In this document: positions 24,829 to 33,716 of the stretch, piece after piece
Position numbering within the stretch: position 1 is the first letter of the stretch
How the letters are laid out: each line of letters opens with the position of its first letter
Assembly (NCBI RefSeq): GCF_009687865.1
Contig: NZ_BLAE01000064.1
Coordinates: 62,001 to 126,000, forward strand
DNA: 64,000 nt
Reading direction: 5' to 3'
DNA from: Acrocarpospora macrocephala
GTDB lineage: Bacteria > Actinomycetota > Actinomycetes > Streptosporangiales > Streptosporangiaceae
Translations under genes and position numbers: made by a program
Notes under the pieces: generated by a model
What the model saw: only the letters and a program-made list of their open reading frames with translations
Databases searched by the model: none
What the model was told of the DNA's origin: nothing

Positions 24829-27270
24829 TTGTCCGCGAACCTGCACCGGCTCTGCGCCGGCCTCACCCTGGCGGAGAAGGTCTCCCTGCTGACCGGGCGC
24901 GACTTCTGGTCCACCCGGGAGCTGGCCCGGATCGGCCTGCGTCCGATCGTGTTCTCCGACGGCCCCTCCGGCATCCGCGGCCAGGCCTGGGACGAGCGCG
25001 ACCCGTCGGTGAACCTGCCCTCGGCCACCGCCCTCGCCGCCTCCTGGGACCGCGGCGTGGCCGGGGCGTACGGGGCGGTGCTGGCCGGGGAGGCCCAGCG
25101 CAAGGGGGTGGACGTGGTGCTCGGCCCGACCATCAACATGCACCGCACGCCCGGCGGCGGCCGGCATTTCGAGGCGTTCAGCGAGGACCCGGTGCTCACC
25201 GCCGAACTGGCCGCCGCCTACACCGAGGGCATCCAGCGGCACGGCGTCGGCGCCACCCCCAAGCACTACCTGTGCAACGACTTCGAGACCGAGCGCTACA
25301 CGGTGGACGTCCGGGTGTCGGAACGGGCCCTGCGCGAGGTCTACCTGCTGGCCTTCGAGAAGGCCGTCACCGAGGCTCGCGCCTGGCTGGTGATGAGCGC
25401 CTACAACGCGGTCAACGGCGCCACCTCGAGCGAGAATCCGCTGCTGGAGACGCCGCTCAACGACGAGTGGGGGTTCGACGGGGTCGTCGTCGGCGACTGG
25501 ACCGGCGTCCGCAGCCTGAACAGCGCTCGGTACGCCCAGGACCTGGTCATGCCAGGACCGGACGGACCCTGGGGTGAGGCCCTGGTGAAGGCGGTGGAGG
25601 CCGGGGAGATCGACGAGGCGGTGGTCGACCGCAAGGTGCTCCGCCTGCTGCGCCTGGCCGCCCGGCTCGGCAAGCTGGACGGCAGCCCGCTCGCCGTCCC
25701 CAGGACCACCCCGGACGTGGACCCGGTGCGTTTCGCCCGCGAGGCCGCCGCCGAGGGCGCGGTGCTGCTGGAGAACCGGGGCGTGCTGCCGATCGACCCT
25801 TCCTGGGTGCGACGGGTGTTGGTCGTCGGGCACAGTGCCGCCCACCCCCGCACGCAGGGCGGCGGCAGCGCGACCGTGGTCCCCGCCCACGTGGTCACCC
25901 CGCTGGACGGCATCCGGGCGGCCTTCCCCGCCGCCCAGGTCACCTACCGGCCGGGACCGCTGGTCGAGAACGGCCTCGCCTACCTGGCACCGGGCCGGAT
26001 GACCAACCCCGTCACCGGCGAGCCTGGCGCGCACGTGCGCTTCCTGGACTCCGAGGGCGAGGTCATCCACACCGAGGAGCGCCGCTCCAGCGACCTGGTC
26101 TGGTTCGGCGGCGACGCCCCCATCGAGCAGGCCGCCACCGTGGAGGTCCACACCCGCTACCTGCCCGAGACCGGCGGCGAGATCCGGCTCGGCGTCAGCA
26201 CCCTCGGCCTGCTCCGGGTGACCGCCGATGATCACCTGGTCGGCGAGCGCCACATCGAACCGGTCGGCACCGACCTCGGCGCCGCCCTGCTCGCCGCCCC
26301 CGTGGAAGCCTTCCCGTTCGCCGTACACCAGGACCGGCCCGTCGAGCTGAAGCTGACGCTCGCCCTGCGCCGGGCCGACGCGGGCCTGCGCAACGCGCTC
26401 GGCTTCCGGATCGGCCTGCTCCCGCCCGAGATCGACGACGAGCGGCTGATCGCCGACGCTGTCGCCGCCGCCCGCGACGCCGACCTGGTCGTGGTCGTCG
26501 TCGGCAGCAACAAGGAGCTGGAGGCCGAAGGCGAGGACCGGCACACCCTCGCCCTGCCCGGCCGCCAGGACGACCTGGTCGCCGCGCTCGCCCAGGCCAA
26601 CCCTGCCTCCGTCGCCGTGGTCAACTGCGGCGCCCCCATGCTGCTGCCGTGGGCGTCCGACGTGGGCGCCGTGCTCCAGGTCTGGTTCGGCGGCCAGGAG
26701 ATCGGCGCCGCCGTCGGCGACCTGCTCACCGGCGCCGCCGAACCCGGCGGGCGGCTGCCCACCACCTGGCCCGCGGACGAGGCCCAGGTGCCGATCCTCC
26801 GGATCGAGCCGGTGGCCGGCCAGGTCCACTACGACGAGGGCATCCACGTCGGCTACCGCAACTGGCTGCGTCTCGGCCGCACCCCCGCCTACCCCTTCGG
26901 CCACGGCCTCGGCTACACCACGTGGGCCCTGGAGGACCTCCGTGTCCCCGCCACCGTCGACCCTGCAGGCGAAGACACCTTCACCGTCCGGGTCCGGGTC
27001 CGCAACACCGGCGACCGGGCGGGCAAGCAGGTCATCCAGCTGTACGGCGCCCGCGCGGAAACCGCGATCGACCGCCCGGTGACCTGGCTCGCCGGTTTCG
27101 CTACTGTACGACTGGCCGCGGGCGCGACCGGCGAAGCCGAGCTGGACATCCCCGTCCGGACCTTCGCCCACTGGGCCGGGGGCTGGGCGTACGAGCCGGG
27201 GGACTTCACCCTCACGGCCGGGTTCTCCGCCGCCGACCGTGCGCTGACGGCCACCGTCCGCGTCGGCTGA
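24829..27270 (+). CDS. Glycoside hydrolase family 3 beta-glucosidase with PA14-like insert
   Basis: 813 residues, no signal peptide, so cytoplasmic. Order: GH3 N-terminal barrel (residues 1-290) with nucleophile Asp223 in GVVVGDWTGV; start of the C-terminal domain; a PA14-like insert (about 380-540); the remainder of the C-terminal domain with the probable acid/base Glu in LEAEGEDRHTLALPG; and a fibronectin-III-like end domain (about 700-810). This is the classic bacterial beta-glucosidase layout. The start is TTG at 24829, with GAAAGG upstream and 14 bp after the permease. It cuts imported glucosides inside the cell. Confidence 0.92.
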   Translation: MSANLHRLCAGLTLAEKVSLLTGRDFWSTRELARIGLRPIVFSDGPSGIRGQAWDERDPSVNLPSATALAASWDRGVAGAYGAVLAGEAQRKGVDVVLGPTINMHRTPGGGRHFEAFSEDPVLTAELAAAYTEGIQRHGVGATPKHYLCNDFETERYTVDVRVSERALREVYLLAFEKAVTEARAWLVMSAYNAVNGATSSENPLLETPLNDEWGFDGVVVGDWTGVRSLNSARYAQDLVMPGPDGPWGEALVKAVEAGEIDEAVVDRKVLRLLRLAARLGKLDGSPLAVPRTTPDVDPVRFAREAAAEGAVLLENRGVLPIDPSWVRRVLVVGHSAAHPRTQGGGSATVVPAHVVTPLDGIRAAFPAAQVTYRPGPLVENGLAYLAPGRMTNPVTGEPGAHVRFLDSEGEVIHTEERRSSDLVWFGGDAPIEQAATVEVHTRYLPETGGEIRLGVSTLGLLRVTADDHLVGERHIEPVGTDLGAALLAAPVEAFPFAVHQDRPVELKLTLALRRADAGLRNALGFRIGLLPPEIDDERLIADAVAAARDADLVVVVVGSNKELEAEGEDRHTLALPGRQDDLVAALAQANPASVAVVNCGAPMLLPWASDVGAVLQVWFGGQEIGAAVGDLLTGAAEPGGRLPTTWPADEAQVPILRIEPVAGQVHYDEGIHVGYRNWLRLGRTPAYPFGHGLGYTTWALEDLRVPATVDPAGEDTFTVRVRVRNTGDRAGKQVIQLYGARAETAIDRPVTWLAGFATVRLAAGATGEAELDIPVRTFAHWAGGWAYEPGDFTLTAGFSAADRALTATVRVG

Positions 27271-27305
27271 CCGGCGGTCCCGGGGTGCGCGGCAGGAGGA
27301 CGCGA

Positions 27306-28451
27306 GTGGCGGCACTTGATCCGAAGGCGATGCGCCAGGCCAACGCGGAAACCGTGCTGGGCACTCTCTACGAGCACTCGGTCGTCTCGCTGGCCCAGCT
27401 CACCGCCCGTACCGGCCTGTCCAGGCGGACGGTCGAACTCATTCTCACCGACCTCGATGAGAGAGACTGGATCCAAACCCACCCGCCCGACCCGCAGGCC
27501 ACCGGCCGGGGCCGCCCCGCCCGGCTGTTCTCGTTCCGCGACGACGCCGGCATGGTCCTCGGCGTGGACATCGCGCACGGCCACTGCGCCGCCGCCGTCG
27601 CCGACCTGCGCGGCGTCGAACTCGCCCGGCGGGTGCTCCCCGTCCGCGGCGAACCCGGCCGGGCCGAACGCCTGGCCCTGGCCCGCGAGGCCATCGCGCA
27701 GGCGCTCGGCGCGGTCGGCCTGCGCCCCGGCCAGATCGGCGCGGTCGGTGTGGCCACCCCCGGCAACGTGGACGACCAGGGCATGGTCGCCGTCCGCCTG
27801 TCCATGCGCGACTGGATGGGCGTCCGGCTCGGCGCGGAGTTCGCCGCCGACTTCGACTGCCCCATCCACGTCGAGAACGACGCCAAGCTCGCCGCGCTGG
27901 CCGAACTCCGCGAGGGCGCCACCCCCGGCGCCGACCACATGCTCTGGCTGATGCTCGAAGGCCGCAACAACGGCCTCGGCATCGTCGTCAACGGCACCCC
28001 CTTCCGCGGCGTCGACGGCGCCGCCGGAGAGATCTTCTGGGCCAAGGCCCTCGGCCTCGACGACCTCATGACCTCTCCCCTGATCGGCCTCGGCCGCCTC
28101 CAGCCGGAATCCCGCCGCGCCGAGGCCGCCGCCCTGCTGGCCCGCGCCCACACCGGCGACCCCGCCGCCCTCGCCGAGGTGCACCGCTTCGCCGCCATCC
28201 TCACCCGCGCCCTGTCCACGCTCAGCTGGATGATGGCCCCCCGCCACATCGTCCTGGGAGGCTCCCTCACCTGGGCCTTCGGCGACCTGCTCACCACCAC
28301 CGTCAAAGCCCTGCTGACCGACGCGCCCCCGTTCGTCACCGTCCATCGCTCCGCCCTCGGCGACTCGGCCGTCATCCGCGGCACCATCCGCACCGCCCTG
28401 GACCACTTCGACTGGACCACCACGACACCGGTCCGCTTAGCCCCTCGGTGA
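27306..28451 (+). CDS. ROK-family transcriptional regulator
   Basis: 381 residues. An N-terminal winged helix (residues 8-60; LAQLTARTGLSRRTVELIL) is followed by a ROK kinase-like domain (VLGVDIAHGHCAAAVADL; GAVGVATPGNVDD; HVENDAKLAALAELREG). The zinc-binding CxCGxxGC motif of many ROK proteins is absent, so this is a repressor rather than a working sugar kinase. GTG at 27306 has GGAGGA upstream. As last gene of the sugar operon it most likely represses it, with a sugar or glucoside as inducer. Confidence 0.9.
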   Translation: MAALDPKAMRQANAETVLGTLYEHSVVSLAQLTARTGLSRRTVELILTDLDERDWIQTHPPDPQATGRGRPARLFSFRDDAGMVLGVDIAHGHCAAAVADLRGVELARRVLPVRGEPGRAERLALAREAIAQALGAVGLRPGQIGAVGVATPGNVDDQGMVAVRLSMRDWMGVRLGAEFAADFDCPIHVENDAKLAALAELREGATPGADHMLWLMLEGRNNGLGIVVNGTPFRGVDGAAGEIFWAKALGLDDLMTSPLIGLGRLQPESRRAEAAALLARAHTGDPAALAEVHRFAAILTRALSTLSWMMAPRHIVLGGSLTWAFGDLLTTTVKALLTDAPPFVTVHRSALGDSAVIRGTIRTALDHFDWTTTTPVRLAPR

Positions 28452-28513
28452 GCTGGTTCGGCCACTGTGTCGCGCTACGAGGCGTCCTGGCAGCTTCACG
28501 CCTCGCTCAGCTC

Positions 28514-28630
28514 CCAGAGCCGCTGGGCGGACCGCGGGTCGATGGCGAGGTCCTGGCGCACATCTGGCCGACCCACCATGAGAACATGCACTTCTACGGC
28601 ACCCACTCCGTCGACATCGACGGCGGTACC
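28514..28630 (+). pseudogene. Possible Tn3-type transposase C-terminal fragment
   Basis: Between the ROK gene and the sigma factor lies a 95-codon open frame. Its central part, LAHIWPTHHENMHFYGTHSV, resembles the (H)xxNxxxYGxxxxD end region of Tn3-family transposases. The rest of the 28,452-28,731 gap shows no recognisable protein. The frame's stop overlaps the sigma-factor GTG as GTGA, so the last codons could still be translated as a leader. Confidence 0.3.
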
Positions 28631-28731
28631 GGCCGCTACGTCCCACGGTCGTACCTCTGCTCGACTGAGCCCCGCTCCGGCCGGAACCCCGCCAGCCGCA
28701 CACAGAAAGGCGTCCTGATGGAGATCGCCCG

Positions 28732-29688
28732 GTGACCGACTTCGCCGAACGTGCCGAGCGGTACCGGGGCGAGCTGCGGGTGCACTGCTACCGGATGCTC
28801 GGGTCGTTCGACGAGGCGGAGGACCTGGTCCAGGAGGTGTTCCTGCGGGCGTGGCGCGGCCGGGACGGCTTCGAGGGCCGTTCCTCACTGCGCGCCTGGT
28901 TGTACCGGATCGCCACCAACGCCTGCCTGGACTTCCTCGACGGCCGGAGCCGCCGGACGCTGCCCGACCAGGCCGATTCGCCGGCCGGCCCATGGTTGCA
29001 GCCGTTCCCCGGCCACCTGTGGGAGCCGGTGGCACCGAGCGCCGACGACCCGGAGGCCGCAGTGGTCGCGAAGGAGACCCTGGAGCTGGCGTTCCTGGCC
29101 GCCATCCAGCACCTGCCGCCGAGGCAGCGCGCCGCGACGATCCTGTGCGACGTGCTGGGCTGGCCGGTCCGCCAGACGGCCGAGGCCCTCGACGGCAGCG
29201 TCGCCTCGGTCAACAGCGCACTGCAGCGGGCCAGAGCCACCCTGCGCACCCACCTGCCGCCCGGCCGGTCTGACTGGGCCCCCTCAACCCCGCCCAGCGA
29301 CGAGGACCGCAGGATCCTGCGCCGCTACATGTCCGCGGTGGAGCGCGGCGACCTGACCGAGATCGCCGAACTGCTGGCGCGGGACGTGCGGGCGACGATG
29401 CCACCGTACCCAGAGTGGTTCGCCGACCGCGACGGCGTGCTGGCAGCGCTGTCGGCGAGCTGGGACGCCGGCTCACCCGACTACATCGGAACGCTGCGCA
29501 TGCTGCCGGCGAGCGCCAACGGCCAGCTGGCCGCGGCGACGTACCGGCGTCCGCCGGGCGGGCACGCGTACGAGCCGTTCGGCATCGGCGTGCTGCTGGT
29601 CCGCGACGGCCGGATAACCGAGATCGTCGCCTTCCACGAGCCGGCCCTGTTCCCGTCGTTCAACCTCCCACCCACCCTGGACCGATGA
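28732..29688 (+). CDS. ECF sigma factor with C-terminal SnoaL-like domain (SigG-like)
   Basis: 318 residues. Region 2 (YRMLGSFDEAEDLVQEVFLRAW) is at residues 18-40 and region 4 (LPPRQRAATILCDVLGWPVRQTAEAL) at about 127-155. Residues 195-318 are a SnoaL-like fold (RRYMSAVERGDLTEIAELLA; PFGIGVLLVRDGRITEIVAFHE). The layout matches SigG-type ECF factors, in which the C-terminal domain replaces a separate anti-sigma factor. GTG at 28732. A DHFR-like reductase gene follows after 62 bp and is the probable partner or target. Confidence 0.9.
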   Translation: MTDFAERAERYRGELRVHCYRMLGSFDEAEDLVQEVFLRAWRGRDGFEGRSSLRAWLYRIATNACLDFLDGRSRRTLPDQADSPAGPWLQPFPGHLWEPVAPSADDPEAAVVAKETLELAFLAAIQHLPPRQRAATILCDVLGWPVRQTAEALDGSVASVNSALQRARATLRTHLPPGRSDWAPSTPPSDEDRRILRRYMSAVERGDLTEIAELLARDVRATMPPYPEWFADRDGVLAALSASWDAGSPDYIGTLRMLPASANGQLAAATYRRPPGGHAYEPFGIGVLLVRDGRITEIVAFHEPALFPSFNLPPTLDR

Positions 29689-29750
29689 GGTTCCGCGGTG
29701 GATGCCGTCTCAATACCGCACGAGGCAATCAGCCGGCAGAGGAGACAGCA

Positions 29751-30314
29751 GTGAACGACATCGAACCGCAGACCGCGAACGGCAAGGTGCTCTGGCACTT
29801 CACCATGTCCCTGGACGGGTACGTGGCCGGGCCGAACCACGAGATGGACTGGATGATGACCGGCATCTCGCCCCAGCCGGGCCTGATCGAGGAGTACGTC
29901 ACGACCACCGGCGCGATCCTGGGCGGCCGGCGCGGCTGGGACCACTTCCCGGATCCCCGCATCGTCTACGGCGGCGCCTGGACCGGACCCATCTTTGTGC
30001 TCACCCACCACCCGGAGGACGCCAAGCCCGCCGACGGCGTCACATTCCTCGACTGTGACGTGGCCGAGGCGGTACGGATCGCGCTGACCGCGGCCGGCGG
30101 CAAGAACGTCGAAGTGCATTCACCGACGATCGGTGGCCAGCTTCTCGAACGCGGGCTGCTCGACGAGATCAACCTGCACATCGCGCCCGTGCTGCTCGGC
30201 GACGGCATCCGGCTGCTGGACCTCCCCGGCGGCCGGCCGCACTACCTCCACCGGGTCGGCGCAGGCGACCCCACGGCCGAGCTGAGTGTGCGGTACCGGC
30301 CAGTCAGGCCGTGA
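29751..30314 (+). CDS. Dihydrofolate-reductase-like (RibD C-terminal) protein
   Basis: 187 residues of DHFR/RibD reductase fold: LWHFTMSLDGYVAGPNHEM at the start, AILGGRRGWDHF, VEVHSPTIGGQLLERGLLDE and LHIAPVLLGDGIRLL. Many actinomycetes place such proteins next to ECF sigma factors; the substrate is generally unknown and it is not the housekeeping folate enzyme. GTG at 29751 is supported by AGAGGAGA upstream. Its 3' end overlaps a small reverse frame by 11 bp. Confidence 0.85.
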   Translation: MNDIEPQTANGKVLWHFTMSLDGYVAGPNHEMDWMMTGISPQPGLIEEYVTTTGAILGGRRGWDHFPDPRIVYGGAWTGPIFVLTHHPEDAKPADGVTFLDCDVAEAVRIALTAAGGKNVEVHSPTIGGQLLERGLLDEINLHIAPVLLGDGIRLLDLPGGRPHYLHRVGAGDPTAELSVRYRPVRP

Positions 30315-30402
30315 CCGCGAGCGTCACCACGGCGACGGCGAGCGCACCCAGCAGGGTGCCGATCGCCAGACCCCCGGCCCAGGCGCCGGAAGGCGTGCCC
30401 AT
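30304..30402 (-). CDS. Possible 32-residue single-helix membrane peptide
   Basis: ATG at 30402 opens 32 codons encoding one hydrophobic helix (GLAIGTLLGALAVAVVTLAV). Third positions are strongly G/C, as in real genes here, but no clear ribosome site is seen and it lies at the edge of a broken WYL gene. It may be the C-terminal end of a lost membrane protein rather than a gene. Confidence 0.28.
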   Translation of the reverse strand: MGTPSGAWAGGLAIGTLLGALAVAVVTLAVTA

Positions 30403-30500
30403 TCGGCGTGTCTCGGATCTTGGAAGGTCACCTCCAGCCGCAGCCAGCCGTCTGAGTCGGCTTCTTCGGCGCGGACGGCCAGCGAGCACGTGCGCCCGCT
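30398..30500 (-). pseudogene. WYL-domain regulator, C-terminal fragment
   Basis: The minus strand reads VRAEEADSDGWLRLEV then TFQDPRHAEWA. This is the last part of a WYL ligand-binding domain as found in YafY-type regulators. Only about 35 codons remain, with no start, no DNA-binding domain and a break at about 30400. Approximate limits. Confidence 0.55.
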
Positions 30501-30518
30501 GTGACGCAGAAACCCTCG

Positions 30519-30965
30519 CTACCGATCGCGATGGTGGTTCCAGCTGCGGAGCTTGTCGGGGTTGAGGACCACCCACACGTTGGTGATCTTCTCGCGCTGC
30601 ACTTGGAAGCTGACGACCGCGGAGACGAGTGCGTCGTGTCGCAATACCAGGCCGGTCTTGCCGTTCACCGATTGCAGGGTGGCTTCGAGCGCGGGCTGAT
30701 GTGACAACGCGCCGAGCATGAAGTGTGCGGTGCGGTCCGCGCCTCGGATGGGATGCAAGGCGGTGCGAACCTTGCCGCCGCCGTCGCTCAGTGTGGTGGC
30801 GTCCGGGTCGAGCAGGGACATCAGAGCGTTGACGTCGCCGGTCTCGCAAGCCGACCAGAAGGCGGTGACGATGCGGTCATGTTCTTGCGGCGTCGCCTGC
30901 CGCGGGCGGCGGCGGGCGAGGGCGGCGAGGTTCCGGTATATCTCGCCGAACGGCAACGCGAACAT
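30519..30965 (-). pseudogene. SnoaL-like domain left from an ECF41 sigma factor
   Basis: 148 codons. Residues 25-148 match the C-terminal SnoaL-like domain of ECF41 factors (HDRIVTAFWSACETGDVNAL; SLLDPDATTLSDGGGKVRTA; VVLNPDKLRSW). The N-terminal FALPFGEI looks like the sigma-4 segment DVFALPFxEI joined directly to the domain linker, an internal deletion removing region 2 and most of region 4. It starts 9 bp after the intact ECF41 gene on the same strand, so it may still be co-translated as a stand-alone domain. Confidence 0.6.
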
Positions 30966-30974
30966 GCCGGCCCT

Positions 30975-31856
30975 CTATAGGGCCATGGCCGTGAGCTTCG
31001 ACGGGTTCATCATCCACAGCACTCGGTCGATACCGTTCGAGGTGGCGCGCACGGTGACGACGGCGAACACGTCCCCGTCACGGGACAAGCGCACCGCGGC
31101 ACAGCCGTTGGCCTCGACCGGGTCCACCGTCACCCCGGACCAGAACCTGTCGGCGAACGCGTGCACGTACTTCGCCACGCGGCGACGGCCCACGACCGGG
31201 AACTTCGACGCCCGGACGGCGCCTCCGCCGTCGGAGTAGGAGATGACGTCCTCGGCGAAAAGCTCCTCCAGTACGGCGACGTTTCCTGACCGCGCGGCCG
31301 CCACGAACGCGGTCAGGAACCGTTTCTGCTCGGAGATGGCGACATTTGCGCGTTTTTCCGCAGCCAGGTGCTTTCGCGCGCGGCTGACCAGCTGGCGCAC
31401 GTTCGCCGGCGTGTGCCCGATGATCTCGGCGATCTCCTCGTAGGAGTATCCGAACGCCTCTCGAAGCACGTAGGACGCGCGCTCGGTGGAGGTGAGTCGC
31501 TCCAGCAACATCAGCACCGCGAATTCGAGGGCCTCCGCGCGCTCGGCGCCCAGCGCCGGGTCGGCGGTGGTGTCGACCGGCTCCGGCAGCCACGGACCGA
31601 CGTAGGTCTCACGGCGTACCCTCGCCGACTGCAGGACGTTGATCGCGAGCCGGGTCGTCGTCGTCGCGAGAAACGCCTCCGGGTTCCGTACGGTGGCCCG
31701 GTCGTAGGTCTGCCACTGGATCCACACCTCTTGGAGCAGATCATCGGCTTCGCTCACGCTGCCCAGCATGCGGTAGGCGATCCCGAACAAGCGCCCACGC
31801 GCCGCATGGAACAACGCCTCCGCCTCCTGGAGGTCACCGGTGTTCTTCGCCTGCAT
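30975..31856 (-). CDS. ECF41-type (SigJ-like) sigma factor
   Basis: 293 residues. Sigma region 2 (GRLFGIAYRMLGSVSEADDL then LQEVWIQWQ) at residues 20-50, region 4 (LREAFGYSYEEIAEIIGHTP then ANVRQLVSRARKHL) at about 130-165, and a C-terminal SnoaL-like domain (FLTAFVAAARSGNVAVLEEL; ISYSDGGGAVRASKFPVVGR). In ECF41 factors this fused domain controls activity. ATG at 31856 has AAGGA upstream. The next gene upstream is an NmrA-like oxidoreductase carrying an ECF41-type promoter, the usual genetic arrangement for this group. Confidence 0.92.
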   Translation of the reverse strand: MQAKNTGDLQEAEALFHAARGRLFGIAYRMLGSVSEADDLLQEVWIQWQTYDRATVRNPEAFLATTTTRLAINVLQSARVRRETYVGPWLPEPVDTTADPALGAERAEALEFAVLMLLERLTSTERASYVLREAFGYSYEEIAEIIGHTPANVRQLVSRARKHLAAEKRANVAISEQKRFLTAFVAAARSGNVAVLEELFAEDVISYSDGGGAVRASKFPVVGRRRVAKYVHAFADRFWSGVTVDPVEANGCAAVRLSRDGDVFAVVTVRATSNGIDRVLWMMNPSKLTAMAL

Positions 31857-31948
31857 CGTTGGCGGTCCTTGCTTCTCGACGAGCGTCCCTGCCACAACGA
31901 TCATCTCGCTTCGACTGTCGAAGAGGCGGCTGCCACCGACCCGGCGCG

Positions 31949-32704
31949 TTACTCGCCGGCCGGGATGCGGCCCGGCCAGTCGGCGTACCGGATCTCGCCG
32001 AGGATCGCCTCGCCCGCCGGCACGAGGCTTCCGTTTTCCAGCTCGCTGCCGAAGTAGCGCGCGTGCGGGTCCGTGACCACCTCGCGCGGGTCGTGCCACG
32101 CCGCCAGCGCGTCCCGGAAGAACACGTCCATCCGGAACTGCTCCGGCCCGGCCACGTCGACCCTCCCGTTCAACGGCGACCCCGTCGCGACCCTGCCGAC
32201 CACCTGGGCGACCTCGCCGCCCGCGATGGGCTGGAAGAGCACCGGGGCCATCCGGACCGTGCCGCCATCGGTGCCCGCGTCGGCGATGCTCCGGGTGAAC
32301 TCGAAGAACTGGGTGGCGTGCACGAGGGAATACGGGATCGACGAGCCCTCGATCAGCTTCTCCTGGGCGATCTTCGCCCGGAAGTAGCCGTTGCCGGGCA
32401 GCCGCTCGGTTCCCACCACCGACAGCGCGACGTGGTGCCCGACGCCTGCCGCCGCCTCCGCCGCGAGCAGGTTGCGGGTGGAGGTCTCGAAGAACTCCAG
32501 CACCGCGGCGGGCTCGAACGACGGGGAGTTCGACACGTCGATCACCACGGCCGCCCCGGCCAGGACATCGGCGAGCCCTTCGCCGGTGAGGGTGTTGACG
32601 CCGGTGTTCGGCGACGCCGCGACCGCCTCGTGGCCGTGCTCACCGAGCTTGGTCACGAGCTTCGACCCGATCAGGCCGGTACCGCCGATTACCACGATCT
32701 TCAT
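31949..32704 (-). CDS. NmrA-like NAD(P)-binding SDR oxidoreductase
   Basis: 251 residues with the Rossmann motif GGTGLIGSKL at residues 7-16 and an atypical-SDR/NmrA-like course (AAVVIDVSNSPSFEP; GVGHHVALSVVGTERLPGNG; YSLVHATQFFEF). Catalytic or sensory role not settled. ATG at 32704 is chosen over an upstream frame because GGAAGG precedes it and the Rossmann strand begins there. A TGTCACA-N16-TGTC promoter lies 52 bp upstream, so it is the probable main target of the ECF41 factor at 30975. Confidence 0.88.
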   Translation of the reverse strand: MKIVVIGGTGLIGSKLVTKLGEHGHEAVAASPNTGVNTLTGEGLADVLAGAAVVIDVSNSPSFEPAAVLEFFETSTRNLLAAEAAAGVGHHVALSVVGTERLPGNGYFRAKIAQEKLIEGSSIPYSLVHATQFFEFTRSIADAGTDGGTVRMAPVLFQPIAGGEVAQVVGRVATGSPLNGRVDVAGPEQFRMDVFFRDALAAWHDPREVVTDPHARYFGSELENGSLVPAGEAILGEIRYADWPGRIPAGE

Positions 32705-32756
32705 GACAAGCCTTCCTGTCCGCCGGGGCATCGACTGCCATCCGGTCGCCAGCTAA

Positions 32757-32783
32757 GACAGGACAGCCTCCCGACCTGTGACA
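32757..32783 (-). promoter_or_regulatory. ECF41-type promoter of the NmrA-like gene
   Basis: On the minus strand TGTCACA (32783-32777), 16 bp, then TGTC (32760-32757) followed by TTA. ECF41 factors are reported to use -35 TGTCACA and -10 CGTC. An identical arrangement occurs at 63277-63303. Confidence 0.72.
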
Positions 32784-32903
32784 GCAACGCCGAAAGATTT
32801 CTTCGGGGTTTGCATCATCGGGACGACGAGAGTCCCGGACGTTGACTTTGTCGCAAGGTATGACGCATCTTATTGCTACAAAGCTTGGGACAAAGGAGGC
32901 GCT

Positions 32904-33716
32904 ATGACCAGCGAACCGCTACCCGACACCGACCCGCCGACGCGCACGCCCGATCTGCGCATGGCGGGCGAGTGGCTGGCCGGCCACGACCTGGCCGACA
33001 CCCACCCGACCCCGCTGCTCGCCAGCCGGCTGGCGGTCCGCAGACGCGCCCGCCTGGCCACCTACGTCATCCTGGCCGCGCTGATCATCGTGAGCGCCCT
33101 CGCCGCCACTTCCGCTTTCGGCGGCCTCCCGCCGCATCGCCCGCTGCCGCTGCTGGCCCTGGCCGCGTCGGTGGCCGGGCTGCTGCTGGCACAGTCCCTG
33201 CTCGACCGGTGGGTGCGACGCGTCGACCAGCGGGCGGGCGCGACGCTGTCGCGCAGGGCCGCCCATCCGATCCAGCCCGGCTGGCGGACCGTGCTCGGCC
33301 GGCCGTACGCCATTTTCGCGGTCGCCACGTTCGCCGGCGCGATGGTGCTGGCCGCAAGCGCCCTGGCCGTTCCCGACCCCACCGTGCGGCAGCTGGCCGT
33401 CGTCGTGCTGATCGGCCTGCTCGGCGCGAGGGCCATCACCGCCCTGCAGCTGCGCCACCTGCTCAGGCGCCCGGTCGTGGCGCAGGACGAGGAGTCGCTG
33501 ACCGCCGACGTCATCATGCGCGTCGAAGACGCCCGCGAGCTCACCACGCCGAACGTGCCGTGGTCGCTGCCAGTGGTGCTGTTCGGCACCGCGCCCGGCT
33601 GGTGGAGCGCCGCCGCGCTCGCCTACATCGTCTTGAGCCTGGCCGCGTGCCTCGCGCTCCATGCCAGGACGCCGTCGTGCGCGACGGTGGCCCGGCGGGC
33701 CATGAGCGTCCGATGA
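32904..33716 (+). CDS. Multi-pass membrane protein paired with a GntR regulator
   Basis: 270 residues. A hydrophilic N-terminus of about 45 residues is followed by about five hydrophobic helices (for example ATYVILAALIIVSALAAT and LAYIVLSLAACLALHA). I do not recognise a family. ATG at 32904 is chosen over an upstream frame because AAAGGAGG lies directly before it. Its stop overlaps the GntR gene as ATGA. Membrane proteins coupled to YtrA-type GntR regulators are often part of ABC exporters induced by cell-envelope antibiotics, but no ATPase is present here. Confidence 0.72.
   Translation: MTSEPLPDTDPPTRTPDLRMAGEWLAGHDLADTHPTPLLASRLAVRRRARLATYVILAALIIVSALAATSAFGGLPPHRPLPLLALAASVAGLLLAQSLLDRWVRRVDQRAGATLSRRAAHPIQPGWRTVLGRPYAIFAVATFAGAMVLAASALAVPDPTVRQLAVVVLIGLLGARAITALQLRHLLRRPVVAQDEESLTADVIMRVEDARELTTPNVPWSLPVVLFGTAPGWWSAAALAYIVLSLAACLALHARTPSCATVARRAMSVR

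Noticed and set aside
24703-27315. An 870-codon open frame opposite the GH3 gene
   Set aside because: Low-complexity translation with no motif; the sense frame has a complete GH3 architecture.
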